Below, one piece after another: positions 37,922-47,035 of a stretch of 64,000 nucleotides of DNA. A program made the position numbers and the translations under genes. Below the pieces are notes generated by a model. It was not told the DNA's origin, made no database searches, and saw only the letters and a list, made by a program, of their open reading frames with translations. Each line of letters starts with the position of its first letter. Within the stretch, counting starts at the first letter, position 1. This DNA comes from Streptomyces sp. PKU-EA00015 (GTDB lineage Bacteria > Actinomycetota > Actinomycetes > Streptomycetales > Streptomycetaceae): positions 1 through 64,000 of the forward strand of contig NZ_JABZEE010000047.1 of the NCBI RefSeq assembly GCF_013387495.1, written 5' to 3'.

Positions 37922-38073
37922 CGTACGCGACGGAGCACCTGTACGACGAAGTCGCGTACATCGCCTACCACTTCCACTGGCCACTGGAGTCGATCCTCGA
38001 ACTGGAACACCCGGAGCGGCGCAGGTACGTCGACCGGATCGCCCGGCTGAACCGGCTGGCCGGGGGGCGGTGA
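37918..38073 (+). CDS. Small DUF6760-type eCIS protein
   Basis: 51 aa, encoded between overlapping stop and start codons (GTG at 37918, stop at 38071-38073, directly abutting the next GTG). The sequence includes HLYDEVAYIAYHFHWPL and LELEHPERRRYVDRIARLN, a conserved short protein of contractile-tail loci. It was missed by length-filtered gene calling. Its position suggests the equivalent of the second frame of a tail-assembly chaperone, but no slippery heptamer was seen. Confidence 0.75.
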   Translation: MTYATEHLYDEVAYIAYHFHWPLESILELEHPERRRYVDRIARLNRLAGGR

Positions 38074-40503
38074 GTGACGGTGTTCGACGCGCTGCGGAGC
38101 TGGTTCCGCGGAAGGGCTCCTGTACCCCCGGCCGGCCCGGGTCCGGATATGGCACCGGCTGTCGTGCCGCCTCGTGAGGCCGATCCCGGCTGGCGCGAAC
38201 TGCCGGTGCAGCGGCTGACGTTCGGGGCGCCGCCGCTGGTGAGCGACCCCAAGGGATTCGGTGACTGGCTGGCCTCCTGGCGCAATCCGTCGCTGCAGCG
38301 CCGCCTGGGGCACACGGTGAGCGCGGATGCGCCGTCTGGTGTCGTCGGCGGATTGCTGGAGCCCACACCGCGTCCCGCGTCGGTGCAGAAGTGGGAGTCG
38401 TCGGCAGGACAGGTCCCTCCGCAGGGACGGCCGATGGGGCACGCGGCCGGCGATGAGACGGCCGCGGTCACCCGGCCGGTCGGGCCGGTGCGGCCGGCCG
38501 AGTCGGTGGACGAGGCCCCTCCTGAGACCGTCACGGAGGCGGTCGCCCCTGTATCGCCGATGGATCCTCTGGTGGAACCGTTCGCGTCGCAGCCGTCCCT
38601 GACCGTGGCCCGGGTGGTGGAGTTGCCGCTGCGGACGCTTCCCGTCAGGGCGTTGCCGGCAGTGCCCTCGGTGAGGGCGCCGCGCGAGGCGGTGCCGGTC
38701 CAGCGGGTGGACGGGGGGCCGCGGCCCGGCCCGGGACCAGAGCCGGTCGCGGTTTCTGCGGACGCGGAGCAACCCCTGGTGGGGGAACGGCCCGCCGTCG
38801 AGGCCGGCCCCGCAGACGCGCTCGCTCCGGTCACGCCCGTTGCGGTGCAGCGTGCACAGGACGTGGCTCCTCTCGAGGGAGGGGAGCGGTCGGTGCCGGC
38901 GGAGAGTCCCGTCCTGCCGGTCATCGCGCCGACGCTCCCGGGCGCCACAGGGAACGGGCAGCACCGGCACGCCTCGCACGTCCCGGAAGGACCTTCCGTG
39001 GAGCCGGAACGGGCTCCAACGCCTGTGCAGCGTGTGCAGCATGTGCCAAGGGTGGCTGATGACCCTCTGCGCGACGAGCGGCCAAGCGTGCCCTCGCCTC
39101 CCTTGGATCCGCCGGATGCGGGGCCTGAGCCTCATCCGGAGCTCCACACGGCCGAGGAGGCCGCTGCCGACGCGGTGGCACAGACACAGGAGCGGCCCCT
39201 GATCGGGGAGCAGGCGATGACCTCCGTGGACGCACCGCCCCCGGCGACACCCGAAGCCCAGGAGCCGTCGGTACCTCCGGCGCCCGCGCCGCTGTTCCCG
39301 CAGCTGCCGATGGAGCGGTACGTGCACCGCGAGGTGCCTGCCGTACAGCGCTTGGAGGAGGAGCCCGCGGCCACGGTTGCCGAAACACTGCCGGAGCGTC
39401 CGCTGGTGGGGGAGCATCCCCTGGCGCCCGGCAGCGGGATGCCACCGGTCACGCCGGAGCCTGCTCCGGCGCGGCGCGGCGGGCTGGGGGCCCCGCTGTC
39501 GTCCGCGCCGGGAGCTTCCGTGGCCGAGCCCGTACCCGTAACCGTGCAGCGCCAGGAGCAGCAGCCGCCTGCCAGGCGGCTGGGCCTCGGGGCTCCGCTG
39601 CCCGCCGTACCCGAACCGGCGGCGGCTCCGGCGCCCGTATCGGCGCCCGCTCCGGATCCGGGGCCGACGGTGCCCGTGCCCGTCGTAGCGGAGAACGTGC
39701 CGGAGGAACTGGGACCGGTACCCGTTTCCGCTCAGCGTCAGGAGGAGCCGCTGACCGTGGTACGGGCCACGGCGCTTCAGCGGGCCCCCGAGGAGGTGCC
39801 CCTCGCGCCGGGCCCGGGGCCCGAGCCCGTGGCCGGGCTCGTGGGGGAGCGCGCACTCGAGCTGCAGGCCGCACCTGTGCCCGCGCCCGGGACCGAGGAC
39901 CGGAGCCCGGACCCCGCGCCGCCAGCGGCCGTGCCGGTGGCCTGGGTCGCCTCGCCCGCTGATCCCGTACAGCGAGGGGAGCCCGTCGTCCCCGGACTCG
40001 TCGTGTCCGCGGCCGTACCGTCCTGGGCACCGCCGCCCGTGGCCGCGTCCGCGTCCGTGCAGCGATCCACGGCGCCCGACTCGTCGGCGCCCGTGCCGTG
40101 GGAGCCCGGACCCGTACCTGCGCCCGCTCCCGCGCACGTACCCGTACCGCGCGTCGCGCTGCCCGAGCCGCCGCCCGGGCCGGCCGCACCGGTTTCCTGG
40201 GCGCTCCCGCTCCCGGTCGTACAGCGAGCACCCGAGGCACCGGAACCCGCACCCGCACCGGAACCCTTACCAGCACGGGGACCAGCACCGGAGCCGGAAC
40301 CCGAGCCGCCCCCGCCGCCGCAGCCACCCCCCGCCCAGGCGCAGCAGCAGTCCTCCGCCCCGGCAACCCCCGCCGCGCCAGGCGCCGGTGAGTCCACCGA
40401 CGAGCTCGTCCGGCGGCTCGTCGGGCCGCTCAGCCGACTGCTCCGCGCCGAGCTGCGGCTCGACCGGGAGCGGGCCGGCGTCCGCCTCGATCCCCGTCAC
40501 TGA
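38074..40503 (+). CDS. Pro/Ala-rich VQR-repeat eCIS protein
   Basis: 809 aa, GTG start abutting the upstream stop. The N-terminal 100 residues include a box SDPKGFGDWLASWRNPSLQR. Most of the rest is low-complexity Pro/Ala/Val/Glu with about a dozen (V/L/A)QR tripeptides (PVQRVDGG, TPVQRVQH, PAVQRLEE, DPVQRGEP, ASVQRSTA, VVQRAPEA). A second repeat has the form PL(V/I)GE(R/Q/H). The last 35 residues form a basic amphipathic helix (LVRRLVGPLSRLLRAELRLD). It lies between the assembly genes and the second tube gene. A tape-measure, scaffold or secreted accessory role are all possible; the sequence does not decide. Confidence 0.6.
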   Translation: MTVFDALRSWFRGRAPVPPAGPGPDMAPAVVPPREADPGWRELPVQRLTFGAPPLVSDPKGFGDWLASWRNPSLQRRLGHTVSADAPSGVVGGLLEPTPRPASVQKWESSAGQVPPQGRPMGHAAGDETAAVTRPVGPVRPAESVDEAPPETVTEAVAPVSPMDPLVEPFASQPSLTVARVVELPLRTLPVRALPAVPSVRAPREAVPVQRVDGGPRPGPGPEPVAVSADAEQPLVGERPAVEAGPADALAPVTPVAVQRAQDVAPLEGGERSVPAESPVLPVIAPTLPGATGNGQHRHASHVPEGPSVEPERAPTPVQRVQHVPRVADDPLRDERPSVPSPPLDPPDAGPEPHPELHTAEEAAADAVAQTQERPLIGEQAMTSVDAPPPATPEAQEPSVPPAPAPLFPQLPMERYVHREVPAVQRLEEEPAATVAETLPERPLVGEHPLAPGSGMPPVTPEPAPARRGGLGAPLSSAPGASVAEPVPVTVQRQEQQPPARRLGLGAPLPAVPEPAAAPAPVSAPAPDPGPTVPVPVVAENVPEELGPVPVSAQRQEEPLTVVRATALQRAPEEVPLAPGPGPEPVAGLVGERALELQAAPVPAPGTEDRSPDPAPPAAVPVAWVASPADPVQRGEPVVPGLVVSAAVPSWAPPPVAASASVQRSTAPDSSAPVPWEPGPVPAPAPAHVPVPRVALPEPPPGPAAPVSWALPLPVVQRAPEAPEPAPAPEPLPARGPAPEPEPEPPPPPQPPPAQAQQQSSAPATPAAPGAGESTDELVRRLVGPLSRLLRAELRLDRERAGVRLDPRH

Positions 40504-40539
40504 ACGACGTCAGAATCACCGAACGCCTGAAGGGAAGCC

Positions 40540-40980
40540 ATGGCTCGGAACCAGCAGCCGGATCCCGCCGTGAGCGTGTGCTTCATGGTCGAGATCGACA
40601 ACATCAACCTCGGGGCGTTCAACAGCTGCGAAGGCCTCGGCTGCGAAGTCGTCATGGAGCAACGGGAGGAGGGCGGCAACAACGGCTACGTCTGGCAGCT
40701 GCCGTCCCGGATCAAGTTCTCCAACATCAAGCTGAGCCGGCCCGTCACCAAGGACACCGAGAAGGTCACCGCCTGGCTGTCCGGCATGATCAACGGCGTT
40801 GCCCGGAAGACCGCGCACATCAGCGCGATGACCGTCGAAGGCACCGTCGTGGCCCGCTGGAGCCTGATGGACGTGGTCCCCGTCCGCTGGACCGGGCCGT
40901 CCCTCAGCCCGGAGAACGTCAAGGTGGCCACCGAGACACTCGAGATCGCCCACCACGGCTTTCTCCACGGGGGGAGTTGA
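40540..40980 (+). CDS. Second tube-type protein
   Basis: 146 aa, tail-tube family, paralogous to the gene at 36958: CFMVEIDNINLGAFNSCEGL, QLPSRIKFSNIKLSRPV and ETLEIAHHGFL. In extracellular systems a second tube paralogue (Afp5-like) usually forms the tube initiator contacting the baseplate hub. Ribosome site GAAGGGAAG. The LysM gene follows by five bases. Confidence 0.88.
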   Translation: MARNQQPDPAVSVCFMVEIDNINLGAFNSCEGLGCEVVMEQREEGGNNGYVWQLPSRIKFSNIKLSRPVTKDTEKVTAWLSGMINGVARKTAHISAMTVEGTVVARWSLMDVVPVRWTGPSLSPENVKVATETLEIAHHGFLHGGS

Positions 40981-40985
40981 GTCGC

Positions 40986-41768
40986 ATGGCCAACCAGCCG
41001 GTCGCGTTCATCGCCGCTGCGGCCCCGCCTGGACCCGCCGACCCGAAGGGGGGCGGCGGCTCCCGCCCCAAGCTCGAACGGGCCTATCTGGAGTTGCGTC
41101 AGCCCCCGGCCGACGGCGGGACGACGACCCCCGGCCCGCGCATGGGACAGATCGACTTCCAGTTCAACCCGAAGGAACTCACCCTCGCCAAGACCGCCAA
41201 GTGGGAGCGGAAGACCGCCAAGGGCGCCAAGAAGGCCGGGCCCGCGGAGTTCAAGGGCGCGGGGCCGTCCAAGCTCACCCTGGAGATGTTCTTCGACGCC
41301 ACCGCCAAGCAGGACGACAGCGTGGTGTCGGCCGTCGAGTCGCTGCTGTCCTGCTGCGTGCCCACCGACCAGACCCACCAGAAACAGCAGGGCGTGCCGC
41401 CGTGGGTGATCTTCCACTGGGGCGGGCTCACCGGATTCGTCGCGTACGTCAGCCAAGTGCAGGCCAAGTACACCCTGTTCACACCCGGCGGCCTGCCGAT
41501 CCGGGCCACCTGCCAGGTGACCCTGGAGGAGATCAGCGGGCCCGTGCCGGGCCAGAACCCCACCTCGGGCGCGCTCGCCGCCCGCCGGGTGCACCGGGTG
41601 GTCTCCGGGGACACGCTCGCGCTGCTGGCCTGGCGCGAGTACGGAGATCCGGCCGCCTGGCGGGACATCGCCGAGGCCAACGGCATCGACGATCCGATGC
41701 GCCTGGCACCCGGGACGGAACTGCTGCTGCCCGCCGCCGAGGAGATCGGGGCCCCGCATGGCCGGTGA
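40986..41768 (+). CDS. cis7: LysM baseplate hub protein
   Basis: 260 aa. Residues 50-185 form a gp53/Afp7-like domain (QIDFQFNPKELTLAKTAKWE; KLTLEMFFDATAK; FTPGGLPIRATCQVTLEE). The C-terminal 50 residues are a LysM module (HRVVSGDTLALLAWREYGDP; IDDPMRLAPGTELLLP). It links the tube initiator to the baseplate. It overlaps the spike gene by 11 bases. Confidence 0.88.
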   Translation: MANQPVAFIAAAAPPGPADPKGGGGSRPKLERAYLELRQPPADGGTTTPGPRMGQIDFQFNPKELTLAKTAKWERKTAKGAKKAGPAEFKGAGPSKLTLEMFFDATAKQDDSVVSAVESLLSCCVPTDQTHQKQQGVPPWVIFHWGGLTGFVAYVSQVQAKYTLFTPGGLPIRATCQVTLEEISGPVPGQNPTSGALAARRVHRVVSGDTLALLAWREYGDPAAWRDIAEANGIDDPMRLAPGTELLLPAAEEIGAPHGR

Positions 41769-43611
41769 GAGCTTCGCCAACACCCTCGCCGTCGAGGTGA
41801 ACGGACAGCCGCTGCCCGCGCCCGTGGCCGAACTGATCGTCTCCGCCTACGTCGACGACTCCACCCAGCTGCCCGATCTGTTCGTCGTCCGCTTCCGCGA
41901 CCCCCACCACCTGGTACTGCCCAGGACGGGCATCACCATCGGCACGGCGATGAAGCTGTACGCACGCGCCGGCGACGACGCTCAGCGCCAACTCCTGGTC
42001 TCGGGCGAGGTCACGGCCGTCGAGATCGACCTCGACGCCACCGGCACCTTCACCGTGGTCCGCGGGCTCGACCACGCGCACCGGTTCTTCCGCGGCCGCC
42101 GCGTCGCCGGGTACCGGCAGATGACCGCCTCCGACGTCGCCGTGCAGGTGGCCAAGCGGGCCGGGCTGCCCATCGGCAGCGTCGACTCCACGACGACGGT
42201 GTACGAGCACCTGGCCCAGCCGGGCATCACCGACTGGGAGTTCCTGCACCGGCTCGCGGATCTCGCGGGCACCGAAGTCGCCGTCGTCGACGGGAAGTTC
42301 GTCTTCCGGGATCCTGCGAGGGCCGAGACGGCGCCCGCGACCTCCACCCGGCCGCAGGCCAGCCCCTACGTGCTCGAATTCGGGCGCAACCTGCTGCGCT
42401 GCCAGGCCGCGGTCACCGCCGCCGACCAGGTCCAGCAGGTCGAGGTGCGCGGCTGGGACGTGCAGGCCAAGGCCGCGGTCGTCGGCCGTGCTCCCGCCGA
42501 CCACAGCGAACGGCTCCAGCTCGGGCTCACGCCGGGCCAGGCCGCCGTCGCCTTCGGCAAGGCCGTCTTCCTGGCCACGGACACCCCGTACGGCACTCAG
42601 GCCGAGGCCGACCAGGCCGCGAAGGCGCTCGCCGCCGACCTCGCCGCCTCGTTCGCGGAGCTCGACGCGGTCGCCATGGGCATCCCGCAGCTGCGCGCCG
42701 GGACAGCGGTCACCCTCGCCAACATCGGGGCGCCCTTCGAGGGGAAGTACACGATCTCCGGCAGCCGGCACGTCTTCGACGCGGACACCGGCTACCAGAC
42801 GTGGATCACGGTGGGCGGCCGCTCCAACCGCTCGCTGTACGGACTCGCCTCGGGCGGCGGCGCCGGACTCCCGCAGGACCGCATCGGCGGCCTCGTCAAC
42901 GCGACGGTGACCGACACCCGGGACCCCGAGGGGCGGGGCCGGGTGAAGCTGGCCTTCCCCTGGCTGGACGGGGAGTACGTCAGCGACTGGGCCAGGACCG
43001 CGGATCTCGGCGGCAAGGGCGGCGGAGGCGTCTTCGGTCCGGAGGTCGGCGACGAAGTGCTGGTCGGCTTCGAACAGGGCCGGGTGGACCGTCCCTATGT
43101 CCTCGGCGGCCTCTACAACGGCCAGGACAAGCCGTCCGAGCACGACTGCGCGCTCGTCGACTCCACGAGCGGGGCCACCAACCGCCGTTCCCTGGTCACC
43201 CGTTCCGGCAACCGGCTGGAGCTGCTGGACGCCGCGAACGGGCCCAAGGGCGTACGCCTGGCGACCGGCGACGGCAAACTCACCCTGCACCTCGACCAGA
43301 AGGCCACCTCCGTCACCGTGCACAGCGACGGGAAGGTCGAGATCACCGCGAAGGAGAAGGTCACCGTCAGGGCCGAGCAGGGCATCAGCATGGACGCCGG
43401 TACCGGAAAGCTCGAACTGTCCGGTCAGTCCGTTCAGGTCAAGGCACAGACAGGGGTCGACGTCGACGGCGGCGCGGGTGCGGTGAGGCTGCAGACCAAC
43501 GGCCAGGTCGAGGTCAAGGGCACCACCGTCGGGGTGGACGGGAAGGCGAGCACCGAGATCAAGGGCGGGGCCAGCTGCTCGATCAGCGCCGCGCTCGTCC
43601 GCATCAACTAG
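41758..43611 (+). CDS. cis8: VgrG-like spike protein
   Basis: 617 aa. The gp27-like part (about 1-370) includes RGLDHAHRFFRGRRVAGYRQ and EFLHRLADLAGTEVAV. The gp5-like OB fold lies near 385-470 (VTDTRDPEGRGRVKLAFPWL; EVGDEVLVGFEQGRVDRPYV; GGLYNG), followed by a beta-helical spike (about 490-617). It forms the trimeric spike that carries the PAAR tip. All expected segments are present and I see no effector extension. Confidence 0.93.
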   Translation: MAGESFANTLAVEVNGQPLPAPVAELIVSAYVDDSTQLPDLFVVRFRDPHHLVLPRTGITIGTAMKLYARAGDDAQRQLLVSGEVTAVEIDLDATGTFTVVRGLDHAHRFFRGRRVAGYRQMTASDVAVQVAKRAGLPIGSVDSTTTVYEHLAQPGITDWEFLHRLADLAGTEVAVVDGKFVFRDPARAETAPATSTRPQASPYVLEFGRNLLRCQAAVTAADQVQQVEVRGWDVQAKAAVVGRAPADHSERLQLGLTPGQAAVAFGKAVFLATDTPYGTQAEADQAAKALAADLAASFAELDAVAMGIPQLRAGTAVTLANIGAPFEGKYTISGSRHVFDADTGYQTWITVGGRSNRSLYGLASGGGAGLPQDRIGGLVNATVTDTRDPEGRGRVKLAFPWLDGEYVSDWARTADLGGKGGGGVFGPEVGDEVLVGFEQGRVDRPYVLGGLYNGQDKPSEHDCALVDSTSGATNRRSLVTRSGNRLELLDAANGPKGVRLATGDGKLTLHLDQKATSVTVHSDGKVEITAKEKVTVRAEQGISMDAGTGKLELSGQSVQVKAQTGVDVDGGAGAVRLQTNGQVEVKGTTVGVDGKASTEIKGGASCSISAALVRIN

Positions 43612-43655
43612 CCGTATCGACCAACCGCATCAACCACCCTGAGGAGTCGTACGAG

Positions 43656-43937
43656 ATGCCGCCTGCCGCACGCGTCGGTGACCCCACCGGGCACCCGGGG
43701 GTGATCGGGCCGCCCGGGGTGCCCACCGTGCTGATCGCGGGAATGCCCGCGGCCGTGGTCTCGACCCCCCACATCTGCTCGTTCCCGCCGCCGGCCGTGC
43801 ACCCTCCGTCCGCGGTCGCCCCGCCCGGCTGCCCCACCGTGCTCATCGGCGGTCTGCCGGCCGCGCGCGTGGGCGACCTGGCCGTGTGCGGGGCGCCGAT
43901 CGTCATGGGCGCGGTCACCGTGCTGATCGGGGGCTGA
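43656..43937 (+). CDS. cis10: PAAR spike-tip protein
   Basis: 93 aa: PPAARVGDPTGHPGV at the start, the internal repeat GVPTVLIAGMPAAV / GCPTVLIGGLPAARVGD, and a terminal VLIGG. It caps the spike and sharpens the tip. Ribosome site CTGAGGAG. No C-terminal effector is fused to it. Confidence 0.9.
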   Translation: MPPAARVGDPTGHPGVIGPPGVPTVLIAGMPAAVVSTPHICSFPPPAVHPPSAVAPPGCPTVLIGGLPAARVGDLAVCGAPIVMGAVTVLIGG

Positions 43938-43942
43938 GGACA

Positions 43943-44368
43943 GTGGGAGAGCAGTTCATCGGCTCCGGCTGGGCCTTTCCGGTACGGACCGACGCGACGG
44001 GGGCCGTGGCGCTGGTCGGCGGCGACCGGGAGATCGAGGAGAGCATGCGGCTGATCCTCGGCACCGCGCCCGGCGAGCGGCCCATGCGCCCGGCGTTCGG
44101 GTGCGCGATCCACGACCACGTCTTCGCGCCCGCGGACGCGGCCACGGCCGCGCAGCTCGCGTACGAGGTGCGGCTGTCGCTGGAGCGGTGGGAGCCGCGG
44201 ATCGACCTCGTCGACGTCGACGTCACCTTCGACGCGCAGGACGAGGGCACCCTCTACATCGACATCCGGTACGCGCCCCGGGGCACGAACGACCCCCGGA
44301 ACCTGGTGTTTCCGTTCTATGTGATCCCCGCACACGAGAACGGCTCCGCAAAGGCAGGTGACCGGTGA
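43943..44368 (+). CDS. cis9: gp25-like baseplate wedge protein
   Basis: 141 aa, GTG start at 43943. The lysozyme-like gp25/GpW fold is shown by GSGWAFPVRTDATGAVAL, SMRLILGTAPGERPMRPAFG and CAIHDHVF. It nucleates sheath assembly at the baseplate. The stop overlaps the baseplate-J gene (GTGA, 44365). Confidence 0.9.
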   Translation: MGEQFIGSGWAFPVRTDATGAVALVGGDREIEESMRLILGTAPGERPMRPAFGCAIHDHVFAPADAATAAQLAYEVRLSLERWEPRIDLVDVDVTFDAQDEGTLYIDIRYAPRGTNDPRNLVFPFYVIPAHENGSAKAGDR

Positions 44369-46332
44369 GCCTGCCCGAGCCCCATCTCGACGACCGGCGC
44401 TTCCAGGACCTCGTCGACGAGGCCAAGCGGATGGTGCAGCAGCGCTGCCCCGAGTGGAGCGACCACAACGTCTCCGACCCGGGCGTCACGCTGATCGAGG
44501 CCTTCGCGCACATGACCGATCAGCTGATCTACCGGCTGAACCGGGTCCCGGCCAAGAACCACATGGCGTTCCTCGACCTGATCGGGCTCACCCTGCACCC
44601 GCCCACGGCCGCCCGCACCGACGTCACCTTCTGGCTCTCGGCGCCGCAGGAGCAGACCGTGCAGGTGCGGGAGGGGACCGAAGTCGCCACGCACCGCACC
44701 GAGACCGAGGAGGCCGTGGTCTTCTCGACGGTTCGGGAAGTGGCCGTCGTGCCCGTGGAGTTGACCGCCCTGGCCGTCGTGACCGGGGAACCGGGCGCCG
44801 TGGCCGCCGACCAAGGTCCGGAGCTGTTCCCCAGACTCCGTCCCGGGGGACCCCCGGCCGGCCGTGGGGTGCCCTGCTTCTCCGCCGTACCGCAGCCCGG
44901 CGACGCCGTGCTCTTCGGCCTCTCGGGGGCCGCGCCCTCCTGCGTGGTGGCGCTGCGGCTGGACTTCCCGGTGGCCGGCCACGGCATCGACCCCGAGCAC
45001 CCGCCGCTGGCCTGGGAGGCGTGGACCGCCGAGGGCTGGACCCGCTGTGAGGTCGACCGCGACGGCACGGGCGGCTTCAACCGGCCGGGCGACGTACTGG
45101 TCCAGCTGCCCGCCGGGCACCTGGCCTCCGTGGAGGCCCGGCAGCGGGCGGGCTGGCTGCGGTGCGTGGTGCAGGCACCCGTCGAGGGGCAGCGTATGTA
45201 CTCGGCGACCCCGGAGCTGCTGTCCGCGGAGGCGTTCACCATCGGGGCGACCGCCCCGGCCGTGCACGCCGAACGGTCGGGCGAGGAACTCCTCGGGGTC
45301 TCCGAGGGCGTGCCCGCCCAGACGTTCACGCTGGGCCGGGCTCCCGTGGTGGCGGGCGGCCCGCCGTTCGTCGTGGAGACCGCGGCCCCCGGAGGCGACT
45401 GGACGGAGTGGACCGAGGTCGAGCACTTCGGCGAATCCGGCCCCCTGGACCGGCACATACGACTGGATCGCAGCACCGGAGAGGTGAGCTTCGGCCCGGC
45501 GGTACGGCAGGCCGACGGCACCCTGCGGCACTACGGGGCCGTTCCCGCCAAGGGCGTCCCGGTGCGCGTCCGTTCGTATCTCGCGGGGGGCGGACGGCGC
45601 GGCAACGTGGCGCGCCGAGCCCTCGCCGTGCTGCGCAGCTCGATCCCGTACATCGCACGGGTGGAGAACCGGCGGGCGGCGAGCGGCGGGGTCGACGGCG
45701 AGGACGTGGCCAACGCCCGGCTGCGCGGTGCGTCGGCGCTGCGCACCCGGGAGCGGGCCGTGACGGCCGACGACTACGAGTACCTGACCAGGCAGGCGGC
45801 CCCGGAGATCGCCCGGGTACGGTGCGTGGACGCGGGCGCGGGCGCGGTACGGGTGCTGCTGGTCCCGGCCGCCGAGGACGACGGTGAAGGACGCCTGGAA
45901 TTCGGGCAGATGGCCTGCCCGCCGCAGCTGTTGGCCCGGGTCGCGGCGCATCTGGACGCGCGGCGCATGCTGGGCGCACGGCTGGTCGTCGAGCCGCCGT
46001 ACTACCAGGGCGTGACGGTGGTCGCGGTGCTCCAGGCGGCGGCCGCTGTCCCGGCCGCCCGGTTGCAGCAGGCCGCGCTCGCCGCCCTGTACCGCCGTCT
46101 GAACCCGCTCACCGGCGGCCCGGACGGAAACGGCTGGCCGTTCGGGCGGGCCGTGCACAGCGGGGAGGTCTTCGCCGTGCTCCAGCAGGTCGCCGGGGTG
46201 GAGGCGGTGGAGAACGTACGGCTGTTCCCCGCGGATCTCCAGACCCGTCGGCGCGGCGAAGAGGTGGAGCGGATCACGCTGGACGCGGGCTCGCTGGTCT
46301 TCAGCTACGACCACCAGGTGCGGGTGGTGTGA
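44365..46332 (+). CDS. cis11: Baseplate J (gp6/gp47-like) protein
   Basis: 655 aa. The N-terminal signature is DDRRFQDLVDEAKRMVQQRC and WSDHNVSDPGVTLIEAFAHM. The C-terminal baseplate-J domain has GGGRRGNVARRAL, SASALRTRERAVTADDYEYL-type residues (GASALRTRERAVTADDYEYL) and a wedge end (FAVLQQVAGVEAVENVRLF). It is the main wedge protein of the baseplate. Coupled to gp25 upstream; 18 bases before the gpI gene. Confidence 0.92.
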   Translation: MSLPEPHLDDRRFQDLVDEAKRMVQQRCPEWSDHNVSDPGVTLIEAFAHMTDQLIYRLNRVPAKNHMAFLDLIGLTLHPPTAARTDVTFWLSAPQEQTVQVREGTEVATHRTETEEAVVFSTVREVAVVPVELTALAVVTGEPGAVAADQGPELFPRLRPGGPPAGRGVPCFSAVPQPGDAVLFGLSGAAPSCVVALRLDFPVAGHGIDPEHPPLAWEAWTAEGWTRCEVDRDGTGGFNRPGDVLVQLPAGHLASVEARQRAGWLRCVVQAPVEGQRMYSATPELLSAEAFTIGATAPAVHAERSGEELLGVSEGVPAQTFTLGRAPVVAGGPPFVVETAAPGGDWTEWTEVEHFGESGPLDRHIRLDRSTGEVSFGPAVRQADGTLRHYGAVPAKGVPVRVRSYLAGGGRRGNVARRALAVLRSSIPYIARVENRRAASGGVDGEDVANARLRGASALRTRERAVTADDYEYLTRQAAPEIARVRCVDAGAGAVRVLLVPAAEDDGEGRLEFGQMACPPQLLARVAAHLDARRMLGARLVVEPPYYQGVTVVAVLQAAAAVPAARLQQAALAALYRRLNPLTGGPDGNGWPFGRAVHSGEVFAVLQQVAGVEAVENVRLFPADLQTRRRGEEVERITLDAGSLVFSYDHQVRVV

Positions 46333-46350
46333 GACGAGTGGAGGTGACCG

Positions 46351-46869
46351 GTGGTGACTGAGCGCCGGATCGTGCCGGGGCTGCCGACCAGGCATCCGCT
46401 GGGAGCCCGGTTGCCGGGCGTGTACGCGGACGACGACCTCGTCCAGCGGCTCACGGAGGCCCTCGACGAGGTGCTGGCGCCCGTGCTGGGCGTGCTCGAC
46501 AGCCTTCCGGCGTACTTCGATCCGCGCCTGGCCCCCGAGGACTTCCGGGCGCTGCTCGCGGCCTGGGTGGGCGCCGAGGGCGAGGTGTGCGGAGCGGTGC
46601 CCGGGCACGCCTCCCGGGGCACCGCGAAGGGTCTTGCGGAGCAGATCCGCCGGGTCTTCGGGACCACCCCGGAGATCGAGGAGAGCGGCGGCACGGTGTG
46701 GTCGGCGACCGCGCTGACCCCGCTCCCGGGTGCGCCGCAGCCGCATCTGGCCGTGCGACTGCGGGTCCCCGACACGGAGGCGGTGGACGAGGCGGCGGTG
46801 TCGGCGCTCGTGGCCCGCCACAGGCCGGTGCATCTGCCGTTCACCGTCGAGGTGATCGTGGAGCCGTAG
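46351..46869 (+). CDS. cis12: Tail protein I (gpI/Afp12-like)
   Basis: 172 aa, GTG start at 46351 or 46354 behind a GGAGGTGA site. The P2 gpI-type features are LPGVYADDDLVQRLTEALDE, SLPAYFDPRLAPEDFRALLA and a conserved C-terminal beta region (HRPVHLPFTVEVIVE). It completes the baseplate periphery. No tail-fibre gene follows; the next gene is a regulator 166 bases away. Confidence 0.88.
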   Translation: MVTERRIVPGLPTRHPLGARLPGVYADDDLVQRLTEALDEVLAPVLGVLDSLPAYFDPRLAPEDFRALLAAWVGAEGEVCGAVPGHASRGTAKGLAEQIRRVFGTTPEIEESGGTVWSATALTPLPGAPQPHLAVRLRVPDTEAVDEAAVSALVARHRPVHLPFTVEVIVEP

Positions 46870-47035
46870 GGGGCGTACGACCTGCGCCCCGGCGGCCCCG
46901 AATGACCGGGAGCGCGCGGAACGCCCGGGGAAGCGCGTATGTTGCACGCGCGGGCCTATATGGGGTAATCAGTTACTCCGCCGGTGCGGAGAGTGAGCGC
47001 CCATCCTTGACCTCCTGTCGGGGGAGGAGGCCTTT

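Noticed and set aside
37810..40137. 775-residue minus-strand open frame with Arg/Gly repeats
   Set aside because: It is the mirror of the Pro/Ala-rich VQR gene; repeats come from that gene's GC-rich codons, and a start and ribosome site are lacking.
43886..43942. Upstream in-frame start for the gp25-like gene
   Set aside because: It would overlap the PAAR gene by 52 bases and lacks gp25-like residues; the GTG at 43943 starts at the conserved region.
44317..46947. 876-residue minus-strand open frame over the baseplate genes
   Set aside because: Baseplate J and gpI on the plus strand are certain, and the frame spans several of their boundaries.
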